NCBI RefSeq assembly: GCF_012999535.1
Contig: NZ_JABBWV010000016.1
Span: forward strand, 62,001 to 126,000
Direction of reading: 5' to 3'
DNA length: 64,000 nt
From: Microbispora sp. H11081
Lineage (GTDB): Bacteria; Actinomycetota; Actinomycetes; Streptosporangiales; Streptosporangiaceae
In this document: positions 51,308 to 59,842 of the stretch, one piece after another
How positions within the stretch are numbered: the stretch's first letter is position 1
Layout of the letters: each line of letters begins with the position of its first letter
The notes under the pieces: generated by a model
Told to the model about the DNA's origin: nothing
Seen by the model: only the letters and a program-made list of their open reading frames with translations
Database searches by the model: none
Made by a program: the position numbers and the translations under genes

Positions 51308-52583
51308 GGGCGCGCTCGGGCTCCTTCTCGTGGCCGTCCTGCGGCGACGGTGCGGGAACCCGGCCGAGTTCGCCCGCGACCAGCCCGGTCATGGCGGCCC
51401 CCGTCCTCCCCCAGGTGAACTCGCCCGCCCAGCGCCGGCACTCCCGGGCCATCCTGGCCCTCGTCAGGGGGTCGTCCAGCTCCCGCAGGGCGTGGCCGAC
51501 CACGTCCGCGAGCCGCTCGCCGTCACGGACCAGCCAGCCCGTCACGCCGTGCCGTACGGAATCGCGCAGGCCGGCCACGTCGTAGGCGACAGTCGGCACG
51601 CCGAGGGCCGCCGCCTCGATCACGGTCAGTCCCCAGCCCTCGAACTCGGAGGCGGTGACGTTGAGCCTGGCACGGCTCAGCACGGCGTTCTTCTCCGGCT
51701 CGGGCAGGAAACCGTGCAGGTGGACCCGCCCGGCCACGTCGGACCTCACCGCCCGCGCGGCCAGCCGGTCGCGCTCCGGGCCCCTGCCGACGACGTGCAC
51801 GTGCAGCCCGGGACGGCCGGGCGCCAGGTCGGCGGCGAGCTCGACCACCCGCTCGACGCGCTTGTGCCCGACCAGGCGTCCGAGGTAGACGACGGCGGGA
51901 TCGCCCGGCACCGGGTCGTCCGCGACGGGTCTGGCCGTGGGGCCGCCGTTGGGCACCACCTCGATCGGGGCCAGCCAGCGGAGGCGTTCGCGCAACTCGT
52001 GGCGGGAGGACTCGGAGACCGTCACCGTCGTGCGCCGCCGATACAGCAGCCGGGCCACCGGCCCCTCGACGAAGCAGCCGATCCTGGCCAGCCAGCGGGG
52101 GAAGAAGGCGTGGAACTGCCGGTCGTGCACGTGGTGGACCACACAGATCACCCGCGTACGGCGGCGCACCACGAGCGGGGAGAAGAACGGGATGCCGTTC
52201 ATGCAGTCGAGGACGACGTCGAAGCGGCGGCGGTGCAGCAGCAGCCAGAGCGGGACGAGGAGATAGACCAGGTATTTGTTGCCCATCCTGCGCAGCCGGA
52301 TGCCGTCTCGCGACTCCGCGCGGGTCTGGTGCCGCTCCCGGCTGGTGAGGAAGTCGACGCTCGCGCCCTGGCCGACGAAGTAGGCGGAGACCCGCCACGC
52401 GTACTCCTCCGCGCCGCCCGCGACCGTCTGGCCGGGTTCCCGGAAGTTCAGCACGGCCACGCGCACACCGTCGAGCAGGGGCGCGGCGGCGGGAGCGGCG
52501 CCGGCGGCGGCCAGACGCGGCCTGTCCGGCGGCTCGGGGAAGGGGGCCGGGCACCCCGAGGCGTTCGCACCCTGTGCGACCAC
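51297..52583 (-). CDS. Family 4 glycosyltransferase
   Basis: A 428-aa cytosolic GT-B enzyme. The N-terminal lobe begins VRVAVLNFREPGQTVAGGAEEYAWRVSAYF (GG loop for nucleotide-sugar phosphate). The C-terminal lobe contains VVYLGRLVGHKRVERVVE, GRGPERDRL and the EX7E motif EFEGWGLTVIEAAALG, all GT4 hallmarks. The sugar donor is unknown. GTG 52583 follows AAGGAG by 5 nt. It overlaps the AftD-like gene by 11 bp, so they are translated together. It probably makes a cytosolic precursor or branch of the same glycan. Confidence 0.9.
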   Translation of the reverse strand: MVAQGANASGCPAPFPEPPDRPRLAAAGAAPAAAPLLDGVRVAVLNFREPGQTVAGGAEEYAWRVSAYFVGQGASVDFLTSRERHQTRAESRDGIRLRRMGNKYLVYLLVPLWLLLHRRRFDVVLDCMNGIPFFSPLVVRRRTRVICVVHHVHDRQFHAFFPRWLARIGCFVEGPVARLLYRRRTTVTVSESSRHELRERLRWLAPIEVVPNGGPTARPVADDPVPGDPAVVYLGRLVGHKRVERVVELAADLAPGRPGLHVHVVGRGPERDRLAARAVRSDVAGRVHLHGFLPEPEKNAVLSRARLNVTASEFEGWGLTVIEAAALGVPTVAYDVAGLRDSVRHGVTGWLVRDGERLADVVGHALRELDDPLTRARMARECRRWAGEFTWGRTGAAMTGLVAGELGRVPAPSPQDGHEKEPERARVR

Positions 52584-52627
52584 GACCACTCCTTCGGGTG
52601 ACACGTCTCAGCGGGAGTTTCGGGGGA

Positions 52628-52644
52628 TCCCCGCGACGCGGGGA
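52628..52644 (-). terminator. Small hairpin between DUF2613 and GT4 genes
   Basis: TCCCCGC-GAC-GCGGGGA is a perfect 7-bp stem. GGGGATCCCCG occurs here and again near 52716. A partial terminator or attenuator in the DUF2613-to-GT4 gap is possible. Confidence 0.35.
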
Positions 52645-52750
52645 CGGCGGCGCGGGCGCGTGACGGGCGCGGGCGGGTATGGCGAAGCGGCGCCCCCGAC
52701 GGGCTCGGTCTTGGCGGGGATCCCCGGAACGGGGTGTCAGGCGGGCCCGG

Positions 52751-52882
52751 TCACCTGTCGCCGTAGTTGTAGAGCGGCTTGTTCGGCGGCTCGGCGGTGG
52801 GCGCCGCGACGTTGACGACCGCCACGGACGCGAGGCCGGCGAGCACGGCCCCGACCACGAGAGCAGCCAGCACCTTCAACAC
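52751..52882 (-). CDS. DUF2613 small membrane/secreted protein
   Basis: A 43-aa protein consisting of one hydrophobic helix (VLAALVVGAVLAGLASVAVV) and a short tail ending LYNYGDR, the conserved C-terminus of DUF2613. In mycobacteria the equivalent small gene lies next to aftD, and here only the GT4 gene separates the two, which strengthens both assignments. GTG 52882 has AAGGAGG about 9 nt upstream. A longer reading (from 52951) is possible but not family-like. The 137 bp upstream are unusually AT-rich and probably hold the operon promoter. Confidence 0.8.
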   Translation of the reverse strand: MLKVLAALVVGAVLAGLASVAVVNVAAPTAEPPNKPLYNYGDR

Positions 52883-53019
52883 AGGATGCTTCCTCCTTGC
52901 CGGAGCGGGCGGTGAGCCAGAGAGTAGAACGTGATACAGCTTAGACACCATAGCTTTGGTCAAACCGTGATAAACAGACTTACTGTCCAGTATGCCGCCA
53001 GATCCCAGGTAGTAGCAGG

Positions 53020-54738
53020 TCAAAGGCGCACCAGGAGGAGCTCCCGGCCCCTGTGGACGGGGATCGCTCCCGGCAGACAAGACAAGAACGCGTTCTCGTT
53101 CAGCCCGGCCGCGAGGACGTAGCGCACCCCCTCACGCCGCAGCCCGTCCGCCATCGCGGAGGCTGCGGGGCCGGTCCCCGCAGGAGGACAACCGCCGCCC
53201 GCCAGGCCCCCTGCCGCCGTGAGCGCGGACGCCACCTCCCCGACCCGGCGGGTCCGCGGGCTCTCGGCACCGACCCTGATCCGCCCCCCGCCCGGCACGC
53301 CGACGACGAGCGTCTCGTCCCACAGCACGGGCCGGGAGAACATCTTGGTCGCGGGGTCGAGGACCACCCGCCCCGAGTTCCAGGCGAAAGCGCGATAGGC
53401 GCTCCAGGGCAGCGACAGCAGCGCGCCCGGAGCGGGATCTCCGTTGACGACGGCCTGGACGCGCCGCCATTCGGCCGGATACCCGGCCGCCCCGAGCCTG
53501 CCGGACGCGCCGAGCGCGAAGGTCGGCAGCACGAGCACCGGCACCGCCACGGCGGCCGCCGCCACCAGTGCGGGCATGCTCAGGCGCAGCGCCGCCACCA
53601 CGGCCGCGACGCCCACCGCCTGCGCGAGCGCGAACGGCGCGATGTACGCCTGCCCGTCGCGGAACGGGCCGAAGCCCGCCCACCAGCCGATGAGGGCCCG
53701 CGGCACGCCGGGCGCGAAGGCCCCCGCGCAGGCGACCAGGAGACCCGCGCACGCCCCCGCCGCCAGACCACGCCCCCAGGCGGGCCCGCGGCCCCGTACG
53801 ATGCGTACGAACCCGGCGACGGCGACGAGGGCCAGCGCGAGGCGGGCGGCGGCGAGGCCGGGACTGTCCTGGCCGGGCACGGCGGCATGGGAATTCCAGA
53901 TGCCGCCAAGGGAGAACAGGCTGCCGAGCGTCCCGAACGGCCCGTCCGCCCTGGGCGCGAACGCGGCCACCCCGGCGGGATCGGTCACGGCGTCCGACCC
54001 GACAGCGAGGACGAGCCACGGCAGGCTGAGCACCGCGACCACGACCGCGACCACGACCACGGCCTCGGCCGACGCCCGGAGCGCCGCACCCGCCCGCCCT
54101 CTCCCTGTGCCTCTCCCCGTGCCTCTCCCCGTGCCTCTCCCCGTGCGCAGGGCGGCCACCGGGAGCACGGCCATGGCGCTGACCAGCATGGCCTGGAATC
54201 CGCCCACGGCCGCGGGCAGCAGGGCGGCGGCGAGCCGCCAGGGCCCGCCGCGCGCGGCGGCGCGCACCGCCCACGGGAGTCCCGCGTACCCCAGCAGCAG
54301 CGCCCACTGACCGATGAGCAGGCGCTGCGCGAGATAGGCGTTCCAGGCGTAGAAGGCGGCGGCGGCCAGCCTGGGCACGATCCCGCCGTCCGGCAGGGCT
54401 TCGCCCGCCAGGGCCGCCGCGCCGGAGGCGGCCAGCGTGAACAGCCCGAGCAGGATCGCCTTCTGCACGATCTCGGCCGGGACCACGGCGGACAGCAGCG
54501 CCACGACCTGGTCGCTCGGCACCGCCCTGGGGAAGCCGTCGCCGAGGCGCAGCGGCGGGTCCGGCACGAAGACCATGTCGTAGCGCAGGGTGAACCCCGG
54601 CCCGAGGGCGGGCCCGAGCGCGAGCACACCGAGCGCCAGGCCGAGCAGGGCCGGCCCGAACCGCACGACCGCCGGCCTCGGCGCGGCGCCTGCACGCCCT
54701 CCGAGACCAAGCCGTACGAACCGGACGGGCCGCCACAT
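53020..54738 (-). CDS. Large multi-TM protein, GT-C-like, function unknown
   Basis: A 572-aa membrane protein with roughly eleven to twelve TM helices (residues ~20-430) and a C-terminal soluble part (~440-572: EWRRVQAVVNGDPAPGALLSLPWSAYR). The first external loop (TLRYDMVFVPDPPLRLGDG) carries acidic residues as in GT-C transferases. A GTGR tetrapeptide run (residues ~199-214) comes from a 12-bp tandem repeat. ATG 54738 is chosen because TAGCCT ends 7 nt upstream, a leaderless -10 pattern; upstream codons are antisense to the acyl-CoA dehydrogenase gene. Location at the end of the glycan cluster suggests membership. Confidence 0.7.
   Translation of the reverse strand: MWRPVRFVRLGLGGRAGAAPRPAVVRFGPALLGLALGVLALGPALGPGFTLRYDMVFVPDPPLRLGDGFPRAVPSDQVVALLSAVVPAEIVQKAILLGLFTLAASGAAALAGEALPDGGIVPRLAAAAFYAWNAYLAQRLLIGQWALLLGYAGLPWAVRAAARGGPWRLAAALLPAAVGGFQAMLVSAMAVLPVAALRTGRGTGRGTGRGTGRGRAGAALRASAEAVVVVAVVVAVLSLPWLVLAVGSDAVTDPAGVAAFAPRADGPFGTLGSLFSLGGIWNSHAAVPGQDSPGLAAARLALALVAVAGFVRIVRGRGPAWGRGLAAGACAGLLVACAGAFAPGVPRALIGWWAGFGPFRDGQAYIAPFALAQAVGVAAVVAALRLSMPALVAAAAVAVPVLVLPTFALGASGRLGAAGYPAEWRRVQAVVNGDPAPGALLSLPWSAYRAFAWNSGRVVLDPATKMFSRPVLWDETLVVGVPGGGRIRVGAESPRTRRVGEVASALTAAGGLAGGGCPPAGTGPAASAMADGLRREGVRYVLAAGLNENAFLSCLPGAIPVHRGRELLLVRL
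54098..54145. repeat. 12-bp tandem repeat (four units) inside the GT-C-like gene
   Basis: One CCTCTCCCTGTG unit followed by three CCTCTCCCCGTG units (54098-54145). They encode a Thr-Gly-Arg-Gly run in a predicted cytoplasmic loop. Confidence 0.85.
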
Positions 54739-54767
54739 GCCGTCCAGGCTATTGGCTCGCCCGACGG

Positions 54768-56975
54768 CTACTTGCCCGGCTCGGGGTCGCGGGGCAGGCC
54801 GAGCATGCGCTCGGCGACGATGTTGAGCTGCACCTCCGTGGTGCCGCCGTAGATAGTCATCGCCCGGGTGGCGAGCACGGCCCGGTTCCAGTAGCCGGCG
54901 TCGCCGAGCTTCCAGTCCGCGGCGGTGACGGCGGCCGTGCCGAGCAGGGAGATCGCCACCTCGGAGACGTGCTGGGCGTGCGAGGTGGACAGCAGCTTGC
55001 GCACCGAGGCGTCGGCGCCCGGCTCGCTGCCGGCGAGCTGCTTGAGCGTCACCCGCAGCGACAGCGCGTTGATCGAGTGGGACTCGCAGACGACGCGGGC
55101 GAGGTCCTGCCGCTCGGCGGCGGTCAGCTCGCGGCCCAGCCTGCCCGCGAGGCCGAGCAGGTCGGGCACCGACGCGCCGGTGCCGCCGGAGCCGGACGAC
55201 AGCGAGACCCGCTCGTTCGACAGCGTGTTCCTGGCGACCCGCCAGCCCTCGTCGACCTCGCCGACCACCATGTCGTCGGGCACGAAGACGTCGTCGAGGA
55301 ACACCTCGTTGAACAGGTTCTCCCCGGTCATCTCGGTCAGCGGCCGTACGGTCACGCCCGGCGCCTTCATGTTCACCAGGAAGTACGTGATGCCGTCGTG
55401 CTTCGGCTTGGAGGGGTCGGACCGGGCGATGCAGATGGCCCACTCGGCTACGTGCGCCACCGACGTCCAGATCTTCTGGCCGTTGAGCTTCCAGCCGCCC
55501 TCGACCCGCTCCGCCTTCATCTGCAGCGACGCGAGGTCGGACCCGGCCCCCGGCTCCGAGAAGAGCTGACACCAGATCAGCTCGCCGCTCAGCGTCGGCG
55601 GCAGGAACCGCTCCTGCTGCTCCGGCGTGCCGTACGTGACCAGCGACGGCACCACCCAGGCACCGATGATCATCTGGGGCGGCTTGATCCTGGCCGCCCT
55701 GACCTCCTGGTGGATCAGCACCTGCTCCAGCGGGGAGGCCGCCCGGCCCCAGGGCTTGGGCAGGTGCGGCATGACGAATCCCGCCTTGGCCAGGGCCCGC
55801 TTCTGCTCGGCGCCCTCCAGGGCGGCGATCTCGGCGAGCTCCGCCCGGATGGCCTCGCGCAGCGGCTCGGACTCCTCCGGCAGGTCGATCTCCATCTCGC
55901 GCCCGGCGCCTCCCAGCGCGAGCGCGGCCACCCGGTCGGACCACTCGGAGGAGGAGCCGAGCAGGGCGCGGATCGTCAGCGCCCTGCGGTAGTAGAGGTG
56001 CGCGTCGTGTTCGAAGGTGTAGCCGATGCCGCCGAACGTCTGGATCGCGTCCTTGGCGCACTGCACGGCGGCGTCGGGCGCCATGACGGCGGCGATCGCG
56101 GCGGCGTAGTCGCGCTCCGCGCCCTCCGCCCTGGTGGCGTCCCAGACGGTGGCACGCGCCTGCTCCAGCGCCACCAGCATGCGCGAGATCTTGTGCTTGA
56201 TGCCCTGGAACTGGCCGATCGGGCGGCCGAACTGCACCCGGACCTTCGCGTAGTCGGCGGCTGCGGCCACGCACCAGGCGGCCACCCCGGCCGCGTCCGC
56301 GCCGAGGACGATCGCGGCCACGTTGCGTACCTCGGCGCCGGTCAGGCCGGTCAGCACCCGCTCGGCGGGCACCCGCGCGCCGTCGAACTCGACCTTGGCC
56401 ACGCCCCGGGTGAGGTCGAGCGGCTTGACCGCGGTGACCGTGGCCTGGGCGGCGTCGATCGCCACCCACTCCTCGCCGGTGCCGGTCGACACCGGCAGGA
56501 TCAGCACGTCGGCGACCGCCGCGCCGAGGACGTACGCCGCCGTGCCGCTGATCGTCAGCGCGTCGCCGTCGCGTACGCCGGTGATCTCGCCGTCGAGCGC
56601 GACCGCGCCGGTCAGCGATCCGTCCGCGAGCCCCGGCAGCAGGTCGGCCCGCGCCTTGCCCTCCGAGGCGGCGATCGCGGCGCTCGCGAGCACGGTCGGC
56701 ACCATCGGCCCCGGCGCCACCCGCTCCGACAGCGCCTCGATGGCGACCGCGGCCTCCAGCAGGCCGTAGCCGGAGCCGCCGTACTCCTCGGGGATGTGCA
56801 GCCCGAGCAGCCCCTGATCGGCCAGAGCGGGCCAGAAGGCGGGACGCTCCTCCGTGCCGGGAGCGGCGAGGACGCCCACCGCGCCCCGTACGAGGTCGGC
56901 GGGCACGGCCCGCTCGGCCCAGCCGGTCACCGACTCGCGAAGCGCCTCGTGCTCCTCGCTCAGCCCGATCGCCAT
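54768..56975 (-). CDS. Two-domain acyl-CoA dehydrogenase (FadE34-like)
   Basis: A 735-aa protein with two tandem acyl-CoA dehydrogenase folds (residues ~1-360 and ~370-735). The first has GLHIPEEYGGSGYG and FGGIGYTFEHDAHLYYRRA. The second has LFSEPGAGSDLASLQ, WTSVAHVAEW and AMTIYGGTTEVQLNIVAERMLGLPRD. This tandem arrangement matches FadE34, which oxidises steroid or bile-acid side chains in actinobacteria, where usual ACADs are homotetramers. The flavin-using half is probably the C-terminal one, which keeps the full FAD motifs. GGAGGATCTG precedes ATG 56975. A palindromic operator lies 27 bp upstream. Confidence 0.88.
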   Translation of the reverse strand: MAIGLSEEHEALRESVTGWAERAVPADLVRGAVGVLAAPGTEERPAFWPALADQGLLGLHIPEEYGGSGYGLLEAAVAIEALSERVAPGPMVPTVLASAAIAASEGKARADLLPGLADGSLTGAVALDGEITGVRDGDALTISGTAAYVLGAAVADVLILPVSTGTGEEWVAIDAAQATVTAVKPLDLTRGVAKVEFDGARVPAERVLTGLTGAEVRNVAAIVLGADAAGVAAWCVAAAADYAKVRVQFGRPIGQFQGIKHKISRMLVALEQARATVWDATRAEGAERDYAAAIAAVMAPDAAVQCAKDAIQTFGGIGYTFEHDAHLYYRRALTIRALLGSSSEWSDRVAALALGGAGREMEIDLPEESEPLREAIRAELAEIAALEGAEQKRALAKAGFVMPHLPKPWGRAASPLEQVLIHQEVRAARIKPPQMIIGAWVVPSLVTYGTPEQQERFLPPTLSGELIWCQLFSEPGAGSDLASLQMKAERVEGGWKLNGQKIWTSVAHVAEWAICIARSDPSKPKHDGITYFLVNMKAPGVTVRPLTEMTGENLFNEVFLDDVFVPDDMVVGEVDEGWRVARNTLSNERVSLSSGSGGTGASVPDLLGLAGRLGRELTAAERQDLARVVCESHSINALSLRVTLKQLAGSEPGADASVRKLLSTSHAQHVSEVAISLLGTAAVTAADWKLGDAGYWNRAVLATRAMTIYGGTTEVQLNIVAERMLGLPRDPEPGK

Positions 56976-57001
56976 CAGATCCTCCAGCGCTAGGTCCCTT
57001 G

Positions 57002-57016
57002 TAGAACCATATTCTA
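57002..57016. promoter_or_regulatory. TetR/KstR-like palindrome upstream of the acyl-CoA dehydrogenase
   Basis: TAGAA-CCATA-TTCTA is a perfect 5-bp dyad. It resembles KstR sites (TAGAAC-NN-GTTCTA) but is one base longer and lacks the inner G, so recognition by KstR itself is uncertain. Confidence 0.45.
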
Positions 57017-57146
57017 GAGGAATGTTCGTGGGCTGGGCAGGAGTTTCGCGATCTCCGGTATCGGCCGTCCCCGGCGGCCGTCATGACCTGCGCGGGTCCC
57101 GGCGCGCCGCCTTGCGACGGCCGTTTGCCCAGGTAGACAGGGGACT

Positions 57147-58235
57147 ATGCAGCTCTCAGGGAAGGTCATCCGCACCGTCGCCGGCCCGGCCGTGGCCGTA
57201 CTGGTCGCGGGGGGGTGCGCGTCGGGAACCACCCCGGCCCTGACCGCCACCCCGGCCGCGCCCGCGACGGCGGGCACGACCTCGGCGGCGCCCGCGCCCA
57301 GCCGCCAGATCGAGCTGGAGACCACCTACGAGCAGGTCATCAAGAGCGTCCTTCCGTCAATCGTGCAGATCACCACAGGGCAGGCACTCGGCTCCGGCAT
57401 CGTCTACGACACGGCGGGCCACATCCTGACCAACGCCCACGTCGTGGGCGCCGCCAGGGAGTTCCAGGTGACGCTGGCCACCGGAGGCAAGCCGAGGAAT
57501 GCCCGGCTGGTGAGCACCTATCCGCCCGGCGACCTGGCGATGATCCAGGTCGAGAACGCGGCCGGGCTCAGGCCCGCCGTCTTCGGCCGCTCCGCCGACC
57601 TCAAGGTCGGGCAGATCGTGCTCGCCATGGGCAACCCGCTCGGCTTCTCCGGCAGCGTGACCCAGGGCATCGTGTCGGCCCTCGGCCGCACCGTGACGGG
57701 TGAGAAGCACGCCGGCGGCGGGGCCGCGACCATCACCAACGCCATCCAGACCTCCGCGCCCATCAACCCCGGCAACAGCGGCGGCGCCCTGGTCGACCTG
57801 TCCGGGCGGGTCATCGGCATCCCGACGCTGGCGGCCGTCGATCCGCAGCAGGGCACCGCGCCCGGCCTCGGCTTCGCCATCCCGAGCGACACCGCGACCG
57901 ACGTGGCCCGCCAGATAATCCGGTACGGCCGGGTCGTCAACAGCCGCAGGGCGGCCCTCGGCGTACGGGTCGGCACCGCGGTCGACGCGAGCGGCGACCC
58001 GGTCGGCGTGGCCGTCGGCTCGGTGTCTCCCGGCGGCGGCGCGGACAAGGCGGGTATCCGCCCCGGCGACGTGATCGTCAAGGTCGAGGGCACACCCACC
58101 CCCACCGCCGGTGATCTGTCGCAGATCCTGGCCACGCACAAGCCGGGCGACAAGATACGGGTGGAGCTGATGCATCCGGACCGCACCAAGAGGACGGTCA
58201 CCGTGACCCTCAGCGAACTACCGGCCGGGAGATGA
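57147..58235 (+). CDS. HtrA/DegP-like lipoprotein serine protease with PDZ domain
   Basis: A 362-aa envelope protease. The N-terminal lipobox VLVAGGCAS (Cys near 24) and Ala/Thr/Pro-rich spacer place it on the outer face of the membrane. The trypsin-like domain (residues ~60-255) shows the triad His in LTNAHVVG, Asp in PPGDLAMIQ and Ser in NPGNSGGALVD. A PDZ domain follows (~265-355: GVSVSPGGGADKAGIRPGDVIVKV-like). Likely quality control of exported proteins. It starts at ATG 57147, divergent from the acyl-CoA dehydrogenase. Confidence 0.92.
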   Translation: MQLSGKVIRTVAGPAVAVLVAGGCASGTTPALTATPAAPATAGTTSAAPAPSRQIELETTYEQVIKSVLPSIVQITTGQALGSGIVYDTAGHILTNAHVVGAAREFQVTLATGGKPRNARLVSTYPPGDLAMIQVENAAGLRPAVFGRSADLKVGQIVLAMGNPLGFSGSVTQGIVSALGRTVTGEKHAGGGAATITNAIQTSAPINPGNSGGALVDLSGRVIGIPTLAAVDPQQGTAPGLGFAIPSDTATDVARQIIRYGRVVNSRRAALGVRVGTAVDASGDPVGVAVGSVSPGGGADKAGIRPGDVIVKVEGTPTPTAGDLSQILATHKPGDKIRVELMHPDRTKRTVTVTLSELPAGR

Positions 58236-58301
58236 GCCCGAACCCGACATAGCGGTGTGAGGTGCCGCGATTTCGCGTGGAGAGGGCTCCCGCCTGGTTG
58301 T

Positions 58302-58307
58302 TACGGT
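58302..58307 (+). promoter_or_regulatory. -10 element of a leaderless adenosine-deaminase-family transcript
   Basis: TACGGT ends 6 nt before the GTG at 58314, the geometry of leaderless actinobacterial promoters. Confidence 0.4.
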
Positions 58308-58313
58308 CGATCC

Positions 58314-59355
58314 GTGATCTCCCCGGAACTCACCCGGTTCATCGCCGGGCTGCCCAAAGCGGAACTGCACGTGCACCACATCGGCGCGGCGTCACCGCGC
58401 GTCGTCGCCGACCTCGCCGCGCGGTACGAGGGGGCGACGGCCGTGCCCGCCGACCCCGCGCTGATCGAGGCCTTCTACGAGTTCCGCGACTTCGCCCATT
58501 TCCTCCAGGTCTATGTGCAGGTGGTCGACCTGGTGAGGACGCCCGAGGACCTGTGGACACTGACGTACGGCGTGGGCGGCGACCTGGCCGCCCAGCGGGT
58601 GCGGTACGCCGAGGTCACCATGACGCCGCATTCCCAGCTGGTGCGGGGTTTTCGCCCCGCAGGAGTTCTGCGAGGTCGTCGAGGACGCCCGGCGCAGGGT
58701 CGAGGCGGACTACGGCACCGTCCTGCGCTGGTGCTTCGACATCCCCGGCATCCCCGGCCCGCCCGCCGACCAGACGCTCGCCATCGCGCTCGACCAGCGC
58801 CCGGACGGCCTGGTCAGCCTGGGCCTCGGCGGCCCGGAGGTGGGGGTGCCCAGGTCGCAGTTCGCCCCGCACTTCGCCGCGGCCCGCGCCGCCGGGCTCC
58901 GCTCCGTGCCGCACGCCGGCGAGGTCGCCGGCCCCGAGCACGTCTGGCAGGCCGTACGCGACCTCGGCGCCGAGCGGATCGCGCACGGCATCCACAGCGT
59001 GCGGGACCCGGCGCTGCTGGAGCACCTGGCCGAGCACGCGATCACGCTGGAGGTCTGCCCCACCTCCAACGTGCGCACACGGGCCGTGCCCAGCCTGGCC
59101 GAGCACCCGCTGCCCGCGCTCGTCGCCGCCGGAGTGCCGGTCACGGTGAACTCCGACGACCCGCCGATGTTCGGCACCGACCTCAACCGGGAGTACGCCG
59201 TGGCGGCCGAACTGCTCTCCCTAGACGAGAAGGGCGTCGCCGCCCTGGCCCGCGCGGCGGTGGAGGCGTCCTTCCTCGACGCCGGGGGCAAGTCCGCCCT
59301 GCTCGCGGAGATCGACGCGTACGCCGTTCAGAACTCGTCGGCGCCGCTCGGCTGA
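58314..59355 (+). pseudogene. Adenosine / 6-aminodeoxyfutalosine deaminase-family gene, frameshifted
   Basis: Two frames together encode one ~346-aa amidohydrolase. The first (from GTG 58314) gives LPKAELHVHHIGAASPRVV with the metal HxH. After SQLVRG near 58650 the match moves to the next frame: FAPQEFCEVVEDARRRVEADY, then HAGE, RIAHGIHS and NSDDPPMFGT to the stop at 59355. A T-run of four at 58649-58652 accounts for it: three T would restore RGFAPQEF. All active-site motifs on both sides are intact, so the lesion is recent or a sequencing error. HHIGAASP-type members include aminodeoxyfutalosine deaminases of menaquinone synthesis; adenosine is the alternative substrate. Confidence 0.8.
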
Positions 59356-59391
59356 ACGATGTCGAAGACATGGCGTGAGGCGGCGCAGACC
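59328..59391. repeat. 64-bp direct repeat, left copy
   Basis: Identical over 64 bases to 60192-60255. It covers the last 28 bp of the deaminase coding sequence and reads, on the minus strand, as the C-terminal codons of the UTRA protein. It bounds the 800-bp vapBC segment. Confidence 0.9.
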
Positions 59392-59419
59392 CGGCTGCCG
59401 CCGCTCCTTATGGGGTGAG

Positions 59420-59842
59420 TCAGGCCGTCGCGCCCGTGGGCCGCGAGACGGCCACGACCTCCACGATGCCGTCGAGGCCGACGAAGTCCTTCGGATTCGC
59501 GGTGTAGAGAGGCAGCTCGTTGCCGGCGGCGATCGCGGCGATCATCAGGTCGGCCACCCTGCCACGTGGCTGCCGGCCGGAGACACGGACGGCGGCGCAT
59601 ATCTGGCCGTATACCCGGGCGGCCTCTGCGTCGTAGGGCAGCGGGTCGAAAGTCGCCTCGACATGCTGCAGGACCGCTATCCTCCGAGCCCGCTTGATCG
59701 GATCAGCGGTGGCGTGCGGCGCGTCCGACAACTCGCCGAGCGTCACAGCGGTGATCAGGGATGCTTCCGGGAGTTGCGCGACGTCGAACAGGGGCAGGAC
59801 GGCCACGATGTTGGTGTCGAGCACACCTTCCGCGTGCCTCAC
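59420..59842 (-). CDS. vapC: VapC-type PIN-domain toxin
   Basis: A 140-aa ribonuclease toxin. The PIN active site is visible: Asp in VLDTNIVAV (residue ~9), Glu in VTLGELSDA (~40) and Asp in RVADLMIAAIA (~97). The fourth acidic position reads TANPKDF, where Asn stands in the usual place, as in many VapC. It cleaves RNA when released from the antitoxin. GTG 59842 overlaps the antitoxin stop (GTGA). The module sits between 64-bp direct repeats. Confidence 0.88.
   Translation of the reverse strand: MRHAEGVLDTNIVAVLPLFDVAQLPEASLITAVTLGELSDAPHATADPIKRARRIAVLQHVEATFDPLPYDAEAARVYGQICAAVRVSGRQPRGRVADLMIAAIAAGNELPLYTANPKDFVGLDGIVEVVAVSRPTGATA

Noticed and set aside
37940..54738. Antibiotic-type biosynthetic gene cluster
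   Set aside because: No PKS, NRPS, terpene or RiPP core enzymes; the gene set fits envelope polysaccharide assembly.
54739..57084. N-terminal 780 codons of the 1354-codon minus-strand frame ending at 53020
   Set aside because: This part is the wrong frame of the acyl-CoA dehydrogenase gene on the same strand; only the part from ATG 54738 looks like a protein.
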